Part shown: piece after piece, positions 34,601 to 45,900 of the stretch | Position numbering within the stretch: the first letter of the stretch is position 1 | How the letters are laid out: each line of letters begins with the position of its first letter | DNA from: Lytechinus pictus | Taxonomy: Eukaryota; Echinodermata; Echinoidea; Temnopleuroida; Toxopneustidae | Direction of reading: 5' to 3' | NCBI RefSeq assembly: GCF_037042905.1 | Contig: NC_087254.1 | Span: forward strand, 21,601,103 to 21,665,102 | Length of the DNA: 64,000 nucleotides | Notes under the pieces: generated by a model | What the model saw: the letters and a program-made list of their open reading frames with translations, nothing else | The model's database searches: none | Told to the model about the DNA's origin: nothing | Program-made: the position numbers and the translations under genes

Positions 34601-34985
34601 CACTGGATGGATCGCTCCGTGTATCCATGGGCTCTTCTGTCATTAAATCAGGCTTGTCATTCTGCAGATCTTCCACTACCCTGGCCCCACCCCTCTTCCT
34701 TCCTTTCTTCTCTCCTTTGGCTTTGGACGATGAGGCCTCATTCTTGCCTTCTGCTGCATCAATATCTTCTGCAATCGCCTTCTTTCCCCGACGTCTTGTT
34801 GTCATTGTTGTCTTGGTTTCAACTGCAGCCTGCTTCCCCCTTTTTGACGGCGCTCTCTTGGATTCATTCCTGGATGAAGTTCCTGAAGATCCACTGGTCT
34901 CTGCTGGAGGATCTTGGATGCCCGATGAACCTGCCTCACACTTTCTACGGAGTCTCATCCGGGTAGTTGGTGCTGATGAAGACAT
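28631..34985 (-). CDS. AP endonuclease IV (Nfo/APN1 family), 7 exons, 575 aa
   Basis: Endonuclease IV cuts DNA 5' of abasic sites and removes 3' blocking groups in base excision repair, using three zinc ions. Exons: 34985-34067, 33247-32951, 31609-31514, 31043-30912, 30693-30589, 29255-29126 and 28679-28631; introns are GT-AG, phase 1 except the last (phase 2). The catalytic domain spans about residues 299-575 and aligns along its length with E. coli Nfo (285 aa). All nine metal ligands are present: H364 (LILPH), H404 (YNFHPG), E440 (VIEN), D474 and H477 ([11 protein letters not shown]), H511 (KGVHLND), D524 and H526 (HLDRHENIG) and E556 (LILETP). The first ~298 residues are a Lys/Ser/Glu-rich, probably disordered extension with clusters such as [12 protein letters not shown] that could target the nucleus. 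Related to worm apn-1 and yeast Apn1; mammals lack the family. Confidence 0.95.
29126..29255 (-). CDS. Endonuclease IV exon 6
   Basis: Donor gtgagt, acceptor ttttag. It encodes [20 protein letters not shown] and [20 protein letters not shown], with ligands D524, H526 and E556. Confidence 0.95.
29301..29604 (-). repeat. tRNA-derived SINE, subfamily A (intron 5)
   Basis: Reverse complement of the SINE at 47540. It begins (minus strand) gcgttgtagcccagtggatt, has a B-box-like gggtttgaatccc, and ends in (tta)n at 29301-29315. It lies in endonuclease IV intron 5 (29256-30588), antisense to the SINE at 47540. The rest of that intron shows nothing. Confidence 0.85.
30589..30693 (-). CDS. Endonuclease IV exon 5
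   Basis: Acceptor tcatag, donor gtatgg. It encodes [20 protein letters not shown] and [14 protein letters not shown], with ligand H511. Confidence 0.95.
30912..31043 (-). CDS. Endonuclease IV exon 4
   Basis: Acceptor ttgcag, donor gtaaat. It encodes [20 protein letters not shown] and [16 protein letters not shown], with ligands E440, D474 and H477. Confidence 0.95.
31044..31513 (-). other. Endonuclease IV intron 3
   Basis: 470 bp with no recognised element. Confidence 0.6.
31514..31609 (-). CDS. Endonuclease IV exon 3
   Basis: Acceptor gtgacag, donor gtacat. It encodes [20 protein letters not shown] and [11 protein letters not shown]. Confidence 0.95.
32288..32855. mobile_element. piggyBac-like non-autonomous element with TTAA ends (intron 2)
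   Basis: TTAA at 32288-32291 and 32852-32855 flanks inverted ends CCCTTTGAACCC and GGGTTCAAAGGG. A TTAA target and a CCC(T) start are characteristic of piggyBac. Inside the right end the palindromic unit taggccggtattccggccta occurs twice (32776-32841). No transposase frame is present. It lies in endonuclease IV intron 2 (31610-32950), whose remainder shows nothing. Confidence 0.8.
32951..33247 (-). CDS. Endonuclease IV exon 2
   Basis: Acceptor atctag, donor gtagta. It encodes [42 protein letters not shown] and [11 protein letters not shown], with ligands H364 and H404. Confidence 0.95.
33536..33840. mobile_element. MITE with tttatatgacacc ends (intron 1)
   Basis: Terminal repeats tttatatgacacc (33536) and ggtgtcatataaa (33840) are exact reverse complements. 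The interior has a 24-28 bp direct duplication around gtgcaattttggatccat. Non-coding. Confidence 0.7.
33843..34003. mobile_element. Foldback element, ~161 bp (intron 1)
   Basis: Left arm aaataatgaatg, attcgtgcaatggacagaat, tgaaagatgaaataat and atccattcaac pairs with the right arm through to cattcattattt. The unpaired loop is about 13 bp (tcggctacgcctc). It directly abuts the MITE at 33536-33840 and shares the phrase gtccattgcactc with it. Confidence 0.85.
34067..34985 (-). CDS. Endonuclease IV exon 1 (N-terminal extension)
   Basis: Start ATG at 34985-34983 ([15 protein letters not shown]). The frame is also open upstream to an ATG at 35045, but the sequence just before 34985 looks like a pyrimidine-rich acceptor (ttgtcgatccaaag), so a noncoding 5' exon is possible. 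The exon ends in [12 protein letters not shown], the first strand of the catalytic barrel, with donor gtgaac. Everything before about residue 298 is low-complexity basic and acidic sequence. Confidence 0.88.
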
Positions 34986-37900
34986 GACTCTTTGGATCGA
35001 CAAGACAAAACAAACCAAATATATTATGAACCTTTTGCAAATCAATACACAACCCAGAAGAAATTACCAGGGAAGGTGGTTTAGTAGCACAAAACTAGGG
35101 ATAGAATGGTTGAATAAGAATGGCTTTAAATGAATGAAAAATAATCAACCCTCACGCAAAAAGCCTGGAAGCTTAGGCATTTCACACTTCAAGAGTATTA
35201 GGCTACTCCTCTGAAACACCAATTTTACACATTTTCTCAGTATAATGAAGGGATTTCCTTGCAAAAGTTATAATTGAAATTGACAGTGATAAAGTACATA
35301 GGCCTACAGTAGAAGGTGATATCGGGGAATGAAGTAGGGGGAGGGAGTACATCCAGGGCCCCGTCTTACAAAGAGTTACGATTGATCCAATCAACCACAA
35401 CTATGGAAATTAGCCAGCAACGTCAACATCTCTTATGCACATTTGTTCGAAATATTTTTTAACTATGATGTATATTCATTCATTCTATCTTGAAAATTCA
35501 GTGTGCTTCTCTGTATTTGTAAAGGACATTCATTCAAATTTCCTGTAGAAAATATTATGACAATGATTGATTTCCATAGAATTGAGGATGATCGGATTAA
35601 TCGTAAATCTTTGTAAGACAGGACCCAGAACTCCCATGTGAAAGGTGTAAACTTTGGAAATACATGAGCATAAATTTCTATAAAGAAACTATAAGTCTTC
35701 AGATAGATTCTTGATTATTTACTTAATCATTGCCAGATCACGAATACACACCAACTTTCATAATTTCCAAATATTGACCTCTGACATGTCTGAGCTATGT
35801 GACAACAGCTCAGGGGCAGTCCCAGGAAATTTTTATGGAAGGGGTTGGGGAGGGAGAAGATGAGCTACATGTAAGTCATAAATGAGACATCACATTTTTA
35901 TTCCTGAAGTTGAGGAGAAATAGAGAACCAAACAGCTAGCAGCTCATGATGACTTGCAACTTCTTCCTCAAGTTTCTCCTTTAAGTTTAACTCGACTTTT
36001 CTCCATTTATTTTTGTCTTAAAAAATCAAGGGGTAGTCATGATCTCTCCCCCCCTAGCTGTATTAAAAAAATAAACAAAAACAAACACACAATTTCCCCC
36101 AAATTGGAAAGGTGTTTCAATTGTGTGGGCGGGGGGGGGGGGGGGGGGGGCATTATCAGACAAATAGTTCATACCTCTCATATAAAAAAATATTTCTCTT
36201 ATCATCTCTTTAAAAAACAGGATTTTGTTGAATTCAATAATCAATGTTCAAAAAGTGTCTGAAGACTGAACATGCTAATATTAATATGGATTTTTAATTT
36301 TTTAATTCCAATTAAAAACTATTGTCTATTGACTTTATCGTCTTGATTTTGCTGCTGAGCACTAGTTTAGGTTTAATGTTAAGATGAACTTCCCTTTTAA
36401 TTATTTAGTCCTTAGTAGCTACTGCAATGATTTTCTAATTCTAAATCATTCACGTGTCAGGAAATGAGCCAGATTAGATTATCACCTCGCCAATCTTCAC
36501 GTTCCTCGTTCTAGCCTGAGCTGACTCAGTAGACAGTATAGCGGCCGTTGGTATCCACTCGCGCGGGTACTTTGCGGGAACCTGAGCTGCGATGTTACGA
36601 TGAGCTGGTTGAATCCCGCGGTAGAAATGAGTTCAGTGATTCTACCGGCGAACCCACGTGCCGAACTCTGACAGCAGCTGATCCAAAACAGTATGAAACG
36701 CCACTTGATGTGAGCCGAAAAGGCGCCGAATATTTGTTAGCAAGGCCTCCCCCACCCCCTCCCCCCCCCAAAAAAAAAACGTAGGCGTGAGCACATTTAC
36801 GGGGAATTATCCACCCCCCCCCCCCCGTTGCAACTGTTCTCAAAATTTGATCATGGCGCTATGATTTGATGAATAAAATCCAAATTGCGTCTCTTTCATA
36901 TCATAGGTGTCGATTTCTTGATAATGGGGGGGGGGGGTGATTGGTGTCTGAGTCTCTGCGAGGAAGCGAAGCGACTGAGCGGGGAGAGTGTGGGAGGGGG
37001 TTATCCCCCCCTCCCACGATAGGGACTTTTTAAGAAATTGACATGCGAAAATCGCATTTTAGAGCATATTAAAATCACATTCTCGGCCAAAAATAATATT
37101 GTAGTCCACTTTCACTAGCTATTAAATTACCAAAAATTGTATACGCAACGAATTTTAAGTTTACAAATAGGCCTATTTTATTTCAAGAAAAAGAACAACT
37201 CAAAAAATTGCCCAAACATTGACAGAAAATGAAAGTAGGCCTACCTATAGCAAAAGTAACGCCTAAAACAACCAATAAGAACAGATTTAAACATGAAAAT
37301 ACAATTCTGTGTATGGTCAAAATGTCATTTCTATGAGTTATAACTACATGATTTTTTTAATCTTGTGTCAGATTCTGACATAATAAATTGTTAACATGGC
37401 AAAAACAAAATAATAGTACCATCAAAGTTCAAACTTTTCAAATAGTTTATATAGAAGTCAAATTTTGTAATATTTATAGGACAAGATCAAATAGTTTAAT
37501 GGATCGCCTGTATAATTTGAGGCTGCGTAATTTACGACTTTGGATTATTGCTTCAAGTTCAATCCGCATGTTCATTCAAAGTGTCAAATATATACAAGGC
37601 AAGCCGAGCAAAGGGGAAAAATTATGTTAATCATAAAGGATGAAGCTATATTCCCAACCTGTGTAACTTCTGCTAAACTGATGATAACAAATAAAATGCA
37701 TTTGTTGTTTAAAAAAATTTGCTCTTATGCATATCATGGACCATGTGCATATGCACCATCAAAATGAAAGAGGACCTAAGCATATGCATCTATGGCTCAT
37801 GAATATCGGCAAGTTCACTTATCACATACAGATGAGTACGTTAACTGTTTTCAAAATAGACTTCAGAAAAAAATAACATGAACTGATTTGGGGAACGCCT

Positions 37901-39400
37901 TGTTTTTCTTTCTTTTTGTTGTTGTATTTCTGTGTTGTCATTTTTATCGATCATGCATTTTAATAAATCTATCGTGTTTTTTTTCTGGAGATTTACTGTG
38001 GGTTCAGTTTCATGCCCTCGAAAAATTTGGGGTATGATTGCAGGCCATCCCTCCACCTGATTTTTTTTTTTTGGGGGGGGTATATCCCCATACCCCCCCC
38101 CTCCCGGATCGACACTCATGGTCACTATGTACCTTCCCGGTTGGTCACCTCTCATCCTATCTGGACGCCTTCTTCCTGCATGGAAATAAGCTTTCAAATC
38201 ATATCCCATCATGGCCCCCAAAAATTCCACTACCAAGAATAAAAATGGAGAAAAAAAAGGGCCAGATTTTTTTATGGCAAAATTTTTATGCAACGGGCCC
38301 CATATGGGTCAAGGTCAGGGCCCTGGGAACGAATTTTTTTCTTTAACATGGGTGCTGTTTTAAATTCGAGAAGCAAAAAAAAGGTTTTGCTACAAAATGA
38401 ACATGATTTTTGTTCCAGGAAAAGTTTGAAAAGAAAAAAGGGTTTTGCTTTAAAAATATATATGAACGAGATTTTGTTGCAGGAAAATTGGACACCCCCC
38501 CCCAAAAAAAAAGGGGGGGTTCATTACAAAGTGAATCTAATTTGATTTCATTTCTGCTATTCAGTATACCATATTTACAGGGGGTGCTGCATAAATGGTA
38601 AATCTCGGGGTTACTTCAGCACCCCCGCTTCCCAGGGCCATGGTCAAAGTCTGCAAAAAGTAGAAAGCGAGCAAAAATGTTGACCTTTGATAATCTGATT
38701 TTGTGATAAATTTGGCATAGGTCCTAATATAAAAAAAAACAATATCGTATTTCACATTTTTTAAATTTTCTTTCCCTTTCTCCTTTGTCTTTTTCTTAGT
38801 CGTAAAACTGTTTTGAGGGTCCATAATAGTACCACCCCCCATACGCCATGTTATTTGTGTCCACCTGATTTTTTGTGTGTTTTTTGTCAGAAAATGCATA
38901 ACCCACTGATAAATCGGTTTTCCTCTATTTTGTTGACCAAAATGTTTGAGGTAAACCACCTGAACAAAACACATAAATCTATATGGAAGGGAGTTTGCTG
39001 GTTTATCAAGAAAATCCATATTTCCTGAATTAGTGTTTATTAATAGATGTGAAAAAATGTGTCAAAAATCAAAAGGGGAATTAACAAAAGGAAGTGAGTA
39101 AAAAATCCGGTTGATGTTTTCTCATGAAAAAAAGAAAGAAATTATTTGCATACCGAAGTGCCCAACATCTTTTGTTTATTATGCAAGGGAAAAGTGAGTA
39201 CATATTTTTAGTCTTCTGGTTTGATAAATAAAAATAAACAAAAACAAAACAATCCATCCATCCTTCGCTTCTTCGCCATGTCCCACAGTATACGTAATAT
39301 GACGTCACCATGCATGCTTACATGAAAAACCTCTAAAAACAATGCAGGTGATCTGCAAAAAACATCTAAAGCATTGAAGTATTAATGGATTGTACCGTCT
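34986..39400. other. Intergenic region upstream of endonuclease IV
   Basis: No reliable gene. It contains the MITE at 35356-35626, G/C homopolymers near 36130, 36760, 36820, 36930, 38070 and 38495, and a GC-richer stretch at 36480-36780 with a short open frame. The part near 34986-35100 must hold the endonuclease IV promoter, but no core element stands out. The sequence at 38600-38640 shares cagcacccccgcttcccagg, as a reverse complement, with 47340-47380. Confidence 0.4.
35356..35626. mobile_element. MITE with ~33 bp terminal inverted repeats
   Basis: Left end gggccccgtcttacaaagag then ttacgattgatcc; right end ggattaatcgtaa then atctttgtaagacaggaccc. The arms match with four or five differences. 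No coding sequence. Confidence 0.8.
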
Positions 39401-39469
39401 TTTAACTTGAGTCATTAATCATAAAATATAAAGGAGAATTTACACTCTTTATCTTGATAGTTGATATGA

Positions 39470-40620
39470 TTTGGGTGCGATGGACGAAAACAATTTAGAC
39501 TTATATAGTCCAGTTGCTCACATTCCCCCAATCCAGGGGCTTGTTTAATTCCGTGTATACATTCCATGTCTATCAATAAATAGTTCAATATCATTACAGA
39601 GTATAATCGGTGCAAGGCCATATATACAGCTAGTGGTAAGCTAAAATACATAAGAAATAATCTCTCCAAAAGATTGACATTTCAGTTTCTTCATTAAATC
39701 TGTACAACTAATAGAAAAAAATCATATTCCTTCATTACAATACGTGCCGCTCCTCTTTGCAGTCTTGTGGTAAGTTCCCTGTTTTTCAATGAACTATTCC
39801 CCAAACAGAACAAGCATAATCTATACATGGCTGAATAGTTGTTCACATACAATATTCAGTAAATCTGTTTTAAGAGTTGAACTTAAATGTCCTAAAACGT
39901 GTAACTTAAAAGATATTGATCTACAAAGATGTTTGACATGAACATTCCAAACGAGATTATTATCAACTTCGACACCTATAAATATCTTACAGAATTAACT
40001 TGTTTGAGTTGCTCACCATTAAGCTTTATATGCAGTTTTCCTTTGTTTTTTGAATAACGAGATGAAATAAGCATAACCCAATTATTATTATACCACTTAT
40101 CAATTTCATGTAAACATACCTGTAAATCGCGTTGAATGTTACTTAGAATCGGAAATGTACACAATAACATCATCTGCAAAAATATTACAAACAACAGTCA
40201 AAATGCACAGTACGGTATCATTTATAAATAATTTTTTTAAAAAGTCCGGGCCCAATACTCCCCCTGTGGAATTCCAACTGTTAAGTCAATAGGGTTTGAT
40301 TGTTTTTCATGAAATCTTACTGATTGTTTTCGGTTTGTTAAGTAACTTTTGAACCACAAAAGTTCAGTACCAGATACCCCATACTTTTCTAATTTAAATA
40401 ACAACATTTCATGATTAATTGTGTCAAAGCATTTTGATATATCTATAAAAAAATATATAAAAAAAAGCACCTACCATTTCGTGATTATCAAGTGCATCAT
40501 ACCAGTCATCTATAGCACGATAGAGACAAGTTTCTGTAGAGTGATGTTTAAAAAAAGCAGAATGATCAGAAAATATCAAATCATTGTCAATTAAATAAGA
40601 GTGAAGACATTTTTAAACTA
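39470..40620 (-). mobile_element. LINE reverse-transcriptase relic (CR1/jockey-like)
   Basis: Minus-strand frames carry DISKCFDTINHEMLLFKLEK, GVSGTELLWFKSYLTNRKQS and VGIPQG (40470-40237), then RYSKNKGKLHIKLNGEQLKQ with VNSVRYL (40194-39976), then after a break LGVEVDNNLVWNVHVKHLCR to about 39850. This is the palm and thumb order of non-LTR retrotransposon RTs. The catalytic YADD-type block between the pieces is damaged and frames shift, so it is inactive. Confidence 0.85.
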
Positions 40621-42812
40621 ATTTCTCTAGGGCGCACTGAATGTAGGACATTTTGTCTTCTAGCTTTTATCATGTAAATTTGTTTTTGTTGTCGTGATGT
40701 GAGTCTGTTGGTATGCTAAAGTGATTTAAGTGAATCAACCCTCCCTCGCTTCCTCGCAATATTCCACCGGATATTGTGAACTGGTCCACAGTATATATAG
40801 CTAAATGCTTTGACGTCATGTTTACACATAAACCGTGCATTGACTGTTCATCAACAAAATGTCCAAAGCATAACAAGACACAATAACACCTATTTTAAGT
40901 TTTGGTAAATCCCTTAAACGTGCATGTCATCATGTCTAAACTTTTTTTTTGCACCTCGCGCTGGAAATAACAGCAGTGCTTTCCCTCATTGATTCCAGTA
41001 CCCTTTCTCTGCTCTGTTTCATCCAACTACTACATGCATGGCGATAATATTTTCTGGTCATCAGGTATATAGGTATACATTTGGATCAGAATTTACAAAT
41101 TGATGACACAAAATTTTCCTCGTTCTTGTCGAAGAGGGTTTGTGTATACAGCATGCACCACTCCCTAAAAAATTGAACCTTTCCCGCTCATTACATTGCT
41201 AAACAACCACATACCAGGTTTTTCAGACACAGGGATGAAATTAGTACCTCAGACCTATACCGAAATAGAAGTGCAAGTCTTCTCCCTATCAAATTACATG
41301 AAACTTAAAAGTTTTGGTGCTTAATGCGTTGGAGGGATATCTCAATTCCATCTCTTGAAAACCCCATCTCATTCCCTGTTTGAGCCATCAGGTTGAATTT
41401 CAGATGTTGATAAAGTTTCTTATTTACAGGCGTAGCAGAAAAAAAAGCACTTCATCATGATTCCAAGACATGGCACGTCTTCCCTTTTCCGAAATTTGAC
41501 CAATCGCAGGAAATTCCGCGCTTAGCGCGAAAAAGGAAAACTTTTTTTTAACTCGAAAGAAATCTTTCCTATTTCCCCGTTCTCAATGATTATATTCTTC
41601 GTTATTCAAGTTGACTAACTCAAGAAAATTCAGGTAGTTTCTGCATTAAGTTGAAATTTGATGAAACATCATTTGCCTATCGATGATTTTATATCTTCTT
41701 CCGCATGTATCTTCTCCTATTTTACGAGTTTAAGATGTATTCTATTATGGCTTTACTGTTCGCTATTGAGTTTCTTGATAGGCATTGAATTAAACTCAAA
41801 GAATTTATGTATTTCTTTCTTACAATTCTATCAAATGATTTTTGCTTTCGCGCTTCGCTTTGGAAGTAGATTTATTCCTCCTTCCTCAGTCTTATCCATT
41901 TTTTGAAAACTCACATTTTTTGGGGGAAATCAAATTCATAATCAAAGCAAAGTAAATTGAAATGGAGGCAATGCAGTTACTAGTGACAAGAGAAAAGAAA
42001 CTTCTTTTGATTTAAACTTTAATGAAACATCAAAAGATTCCCTTCCATCAACCGCCCTTGTTTGCGTTGACACGTACAACGATACGCTTCGCGCGTTTTG
42101 AAGTTCACCCCCACCCCCCACCCCTCGCCCCGCCCCTCCAAAGTCAAATCCGGGTCCTGCATATAGGCGGTAGTTTTAATGACTGTTTTCTTGCACGAAA
42201 CTCGCGACCGAGAATAAAAAGTGCACGTCAGGGTGAACGGATCTTGTTTCTTTTTTAATTCTTTTTTTAACAAGTGGTCGCCGCATTTCTCGTCTCGTCA
42301 TCACACCACATTAAAGCTATAAAACCGTGGTGAAAGGGTTACACATTTTACAGTTTATTCGGTATAAGTACTAAAGTTTTGCCAATTCTCGGGATTCAAC
42401 ACATTGGAAAGAGCTGGTCTCCCAAACTTCCGTTAACAGCATTTCTTCTGTAAGGCCTATACACTCTTTTGACATCCGATTAACTCTGCTGAAAACCTTG
42501 TATTTTTATCTTGTTTGATTTTACTCATGAACAGACCGGACGCTCTCCACATCGTAACACTGTCACGCAACACTCTCGTATTTGAACTTTAACAGTGTTA
42601 TAATTTCCGTATGTTTGGCATTTTGAACAACGGATATATAGACCTACTCGCAGCATGGCATAGGCCTACTATCCTATAAGATATATGTGAAATATCTTAA
42701 TCACCATTTACCAAGGAAAATACCAATCCTATAAAGACGATATAATAATCACTGTAATACGATTTTTCGATCTTAGACGGAGCTACCAAGGAGCTTCCAG
42801 CTACCGATCAAC
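40621..42812 (+). promoter_or_regulatory. Upstream region of the SRCR receptor gene
   Basis: No exon was seen. Candidate promoter elements are a TATAAAA at 42318-42324, about 490 bp before the start codon, and, further away, ccaatcgc plus a gcgcgaaa E2F-like site in the ttccgcgcttagcgcgaaaa block near 41513-41533. None is proven. An untranslated first part of exon 1 would run from about 42350 to 42812. Confidence 0.3.
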
Positions 42813-42906
42813 ATGAGATTCGACGATCGTTTTTTGTCCCGTTTTGCAGGGGAAATATTTATTGTTTTCATTTTGTTTTCGGGTGCGATTTCCCAAAATA
42901 TTGGAG
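42813..42906 (+). CDS. SRCR receptor exon 1 (signal peptide)
   Basis: ATG in caacATGagattc; it encodes MRFDDRFLSRFAGEIFIVFI and LFSGAISQNIG, then donor gtgagt. A good signal peptide with likely cleavage after GAIS. Confidence 0.85.
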
Positions 42907-45900
42907 GTGAGTACATGCACTACATTTCAATTTGATAGAAGATTTCGTTCCCGAAGCATTATACCATTCTACAGAGGAACACTGCTAACATTCAATAAAA
43001 TACTGACAAACTGAATAATTCCTACTCGAAATAAGCACAGTGTGAACACTGTCAGATATATACGGGAAGATAAAGATTTGAACATGGCTGTGTACACACT
43101 TTGTCGCAATTGTGTTCTTTCCAGTAGGAATATATGATAATGAAATTAAAGAAAATTAGGTAAATGTTTTGATTGATTTGTTGGGGGAAGGGGAATAAAT
43201 AGGACAGATCTTATAGGACCATGTTCTTTCAGCGCATTGGGAGCAACCGTGTCGAATCCCCATCAAATATTTTTTTAGTATTGAAAAGTAATCATTGATA
43301 TCTTGTGTATTTCGTAATCATCATCAGTTTGTTTGCTTTGTTTTTTCTAATAGAAAGTTTGATCCTTGTTACCACTCAGTGAAAATGCAATATACCCGGG
43401 ATTAGACCCCCCCCCCCCTCATTTCTGATTAACATGAGTTCAGTACTTCTATTGTGACTATCGTGAAGATTGTATAGCATCAGTTAGAATTTCTCTTCTT
43501 TTTTTATAACCTCATTGTTATACAGGCCTAACCGTCATGCCATTAATATATGATAAAGGTAGGCCTATTTTGATGCCATGAAATATTAACAGAAACCAGG
43601 CAAATAAGACAATTATGACACACCACCCCTTGGTTTGGGGATTAAACGGCCTAGGTAATAATACTTGGGCCGCCTTTCGGAAAAGAGAGTGATTTGGACG
43701 CTGTACTATAGTCTAATCAAGATTTTCACACGATTTGTGGCGCGTCGTAAAATTATTTTTTTAAAGGATTGTACAGAGATCGCATATGACATCATATAAA
43801 GTTTTGGACCCAGACCACGCAATAGCATTGCGCTCAGCATTCGATTTTGTTCACCCCGTCCCCATGTATCTCTTTATAGGCATGCAATAACAAGATTCAC
43901 CGTCAAGTTTCAATGGTAGGCCTATATATTTTACAGTGGGTGATTCCAGTGTTGGTGTTGGAAGCACAATTTGGATTGTCTTTCCGAGCTCCAAAACCTA
44001 TTCTAAGTTTACAAAAATGGTACAAATCAAAATATTAACGTACGGCCTAGCACCTAGTGAGTGACTTTGGGGTGACTTTTCGAGACCAATTTCATTTTAT
44101 GTTCGGTGCTATGCTCATGTAAAAAAAATGACCTAACACCAACGCCGAAAGGTCATTGAACTTGAAATCACCCACTGGTAAACATGCGTATGTGGTAACA
44201 GACTATCATAGTTTATTATTAAATAAGAAACGTTTTCCTTTAAACACACTGTATAAGAAAAAGACAACATTGCACATTCTTATATGATATACAATGGACA
44301 AGTATTTAGGCTAAACGATGTCATCAATGTCCACAGCAACGACGACAAAAATTTCAACTTCTGCCAGGTCACTTCTCGTTCAGGGTCATTACAAACATCC
44401 GCTTCCGGTTACTAGGCAGTGTTTCATAAAAATTGAAAGAGTCCAAGTTCGTAAACATGCATCAATAACAATATTATGAGAAAAAACAAACAAACGAATT
44501 GATTGAAATTCGGTCTGATGATGCTCTCTTTGTGAAAGACGTCCTCGATCAACGCGGATCGTGCCTTCCAGGGGAAAACCCAGGCCTGGCAGTGAGGGAG
44601 GGGGTCGCGCGGGGGGGGGGGGGGGGGGCGGGGGTCAAGATGGCGACTTTTAGGTTATTCCATAAGATAAGAGTATTTATATTTCCACGTACGACCCCTG
44701 CACCCTCTCTTTAGGCATTTGTAAAGAGTCAATGGTGCGCATTATATGTCTACTCCAGTATTATCTTTTCAAATTTTACATGATTATCGTGTAGATGAAT
44801 CGTTCTTAATTCTATCAGTTGATTTTATTGTAAAATTGTGATTTTTTTCTTTAGGTAATCAATAGCAGTGACGTACAGCTGTGGCGTTTTTTTTTTGGGG
44901 GGGGGGACTCTTGTCCTCCCCCTAAATAAATCCACTACCAAAAAAAAGATTAAAGGAAAGAAAAAGAAAGAGAGAAGGGCGACATTGATTTTTGTTTTCT
45001 AAGTTTGATATGTCAAAATCTATCATAAATTTTTTTTTTTAATAAAAATGTTGAAACTTTTGCCCCCTCGATTATTTTGGCTAATCACATCACTGCCTAT
45101 ATAGCGCTAATGTTTTTAGTGGAAATGTTTTTATTATTATTTAAAAAAATGAATTTAGAGCACATGATATCATGAATAGGGTATAACTATGGAAAACGAA
45201 CCACCCAACGCATGCAGGCTTGAATAAGTGGTCTTATCTCAAACAGAAAACAATGCACCGAGGTTTTATTTTAATCGGTCACTCGATTGATAGATGTTTA
45301 ATCAAAACGTACAGTAAATGCATGATAATCCCCAAATGGTTCTTCATCTCTTGATGAATATGAAATTTCGTTTACTGAAAACAACGTGAGTTATTGTGAC
45401 TTTACTTATTACGATTTTTAGTTTCAATAATTTCAAATATCGAATCGTAACGAGAAGGATGAAGGATTTGAACTGGAAGCACGACTGCTGGGATCATCAG
45501 CATTCTTCCAGAATCTCGGGTAAAGGTAAAGGTAACAGTTCAGACCACTACAAAAAAGCCGATGGAAATTGCATAATGGTCGTCATTTTTTGTAGGAGGA
45601 GGGAGAGCAGAAGAGGGCTTGAGAATTTGTATTGGTTTAAACCCCTCAATATATTATCATATTTTACAATTTAAGACTAATATTTCAGGAAGACGTGTTC
45701 AAGGAAATACCAACATATTAGTTTGAAAATCGAGACCACATGAAACACTACACGTTGACATATTTTATGCTTTTAACTGAATTATTCCATCATTGGCTGA
45801 ATTCAAGGATGAGCTTCTAGTATTTCATTTTACCTCGTAGAAACGAAAAATTACTTTCTTCAAAATAACTTTTCATGAAATGAGACGAGCATTTATCCAT

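Noticed and set aside
34627-35133. 168-residue plus-strand frame
   Set aside because: Antisense of the low-complexity first exon of the endonuclease IV gene.
37841-38293. 150-residue minus-strand frame
   Set aside because: Runs through poly-G/poly-A low-complexity repeat sequence with no family resemblance.
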